Source: an uncultured Flavobacterium sp. (GTDB lineage Bacteria > Bacteroidota > Bacteroidia > Flavobacteriales > Flavobacteriaceae). Taken from it: a DNA stretch of 15,416 nucleotides. The stretch spans positions 1-15,416 of the forward strand of contig NZ_CAMLIX010000121.1 of assembly GCF_946479975.1 (NCBI RefSeq), given 5' to 3'. Of the stretch, positions 14,880 to 15,416 are shown piece by piece (the stretch's first letter is position 1; the number at the start of each line of letters is the position of its first letter). The position numbers and the translations under genes are program-made. The notes beneath the pieces were generated by a model that was not told where the DNA came from, searched no databases, and saw only the letters and a list, made by a program, of their open reading frames with translations.

Positions 14880-15416
14880 ATGATAGTACGGTTTTTAATT
14901 TGTTCTCTTTTTTCGCTTTCGTTTTTAAGTGGCAAAGCCCAGGAAAACTTTGCTGCTTACGCGAATATCAAAACAGAGTCTGCAAATAAGATAAATTTTA
15001 ATGAAACTGATGTTGCTGTTTCTTATAAAAGGAATCTAGGAACGAAATACACAATAAAGAACACATTAGAATATTCTAATTTGAAAGTGAATTATGAATT
15101 GAATCCGTTAGATTTTTATCAAGGACAAGAAAAATTCAATCAGATTCAAAACAGATTTGAATTTTCGCACGCACTATCAGAAAAAACAAAATGGCAGTTT
15201 TCTATTATTCCGACAGCAAATTTTCAGCAGAATTTAGATTTATCTGACGTAGATATTTTAGGAAACATAACGATTAACCAGCAATTGAATTCAAAATTGA
15301 ACCTTGTTATTGGAGCAGGAAGAACATCCATTTTTGGTACGCCAAAATTTACTCCAATCGCAGCTTTTGATTACAAATTTAGCGAAAAAGCTAATTTGAG
15401 AATTGGATTTCCTGAT
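14880..15416 (+). CDS. Exported, probable outer-membrane beta-barrel protein, 3' end cut by window edge
   Basis: The frame opens at the ATG on 14880 and runs 179 codons to the window edge without a stop. Residues 1-20 are a signal peptide (MIVRFLICSLFSLSFLSG, cleaved near KAQ). What follows is a series of alternating strands with polar/aromatic patterning (INFNETDVAVSYKRNLG, TIKNTLEYSNLKVNYEL, NRFEFSHALSEKTKWQFSI, LNLVIGAGRTSIFGTPKF, FTPIAAFDYKFSEKANLRIGFP), typical of a small outer-membrane barrel. The closing pattern of a strand followed by GFPD recalls the DUF6268 family, but I could not confirm that. Function unknown. It is transcribed away from the DUF4270 gene with its own -7 box. Confidence 0.75.
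   Translation, partial: MIVRFLICSLFSLSFLSGKAQENFAAYANIKTESANKINFNETDVAVSYKRNLGTKYTIKNTLEYSNLKVNYELNPLDFYQGQEKFNQIQNRFEFSHALSEKTKWQFSIIPTANFQQNLDLSDVDILGNITINQQLNSKLNLVIGAGRTSIFGTPKFTPIAAFDYKFSEKANLRIGFPD

Overview
This window looks like ordinary chromosome of a Bacteroidota species, most probably Flavobacterium. The DNA is A+T-rich. Several gene starts have the phylum's TAnnTTTG -7 promoter box (twice with a TTG about 18-20 bases upstream), and Shine-Dalgarno sequences are largely absent. The gene families are typical of the group: DUF4249, DUF4270, DUF6089/PorG, a carboxypeptidase-regulatory-like TonB-dependent receptor, and paired OmpH/Skp proteins. I see no prophage, insertion sequence, CRISPR array, tRNA or rRNA. 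The G+C-poor composition looks uniform, with no sign of recent transfer.

Layout: (1) 1-2766, minus strand: a TonB-dependent receptor followed after 5 bases by a DUF4249 lipoprotein that runs off the left edge; this is an outer-membrane uptake pair of unknown substrate. (2) 2845-3558, minus strand: pdxJ, the last committed step of vitamin B6 ring synthesis. (3) 3674-5309, plus strand: a CBS-CBS-ACT-like regulatory protein and nadK (NAD kinase), separated by a 76-base inverted-repeat element. (4) 5483-11154, plus strand: the envelope core, porG-like, uppS, bamA and two ompH/skp genes. (5) 11304-12080, plus strand: murI, in its own transcription unit. (6) 12083-14647, minus strand: a DUF4270 lipoprotein gene and an outer-membrane barrel gene with no base between them, converging on murI with a 2-base gap. 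(7) 14880 to the right edge, plus strand: the start of another exported, probably beta-barrel, protein.

The envelope core is the most coherent biology here. UppS makes the lipid carrier for peptidoglycan and surface polysaccharide, BamA inserts beta-barrels, Skp-like chaperones hold unfolded barrels in the periplasm, PorG belongs to the type IX secretion machinery, and MurI makes D-glutamate for the cell wall. Promoters inferred from sequence stand before porG and, inside the 3' end of bamA, before the two skp genes. A clear intrinsic terminator follows the second skp.

I did not find a convincing undescribed system. The items most worth checking are the inverted-repeat element before nadK, two face-to-face -7 boxes between pdxJ and the CBS gene, an extended two-part Skp paralogue, a murI whose promoter implies a leaderless mRNA, and the uncharacterised DUF4249 and DUF4270 gene pairs.
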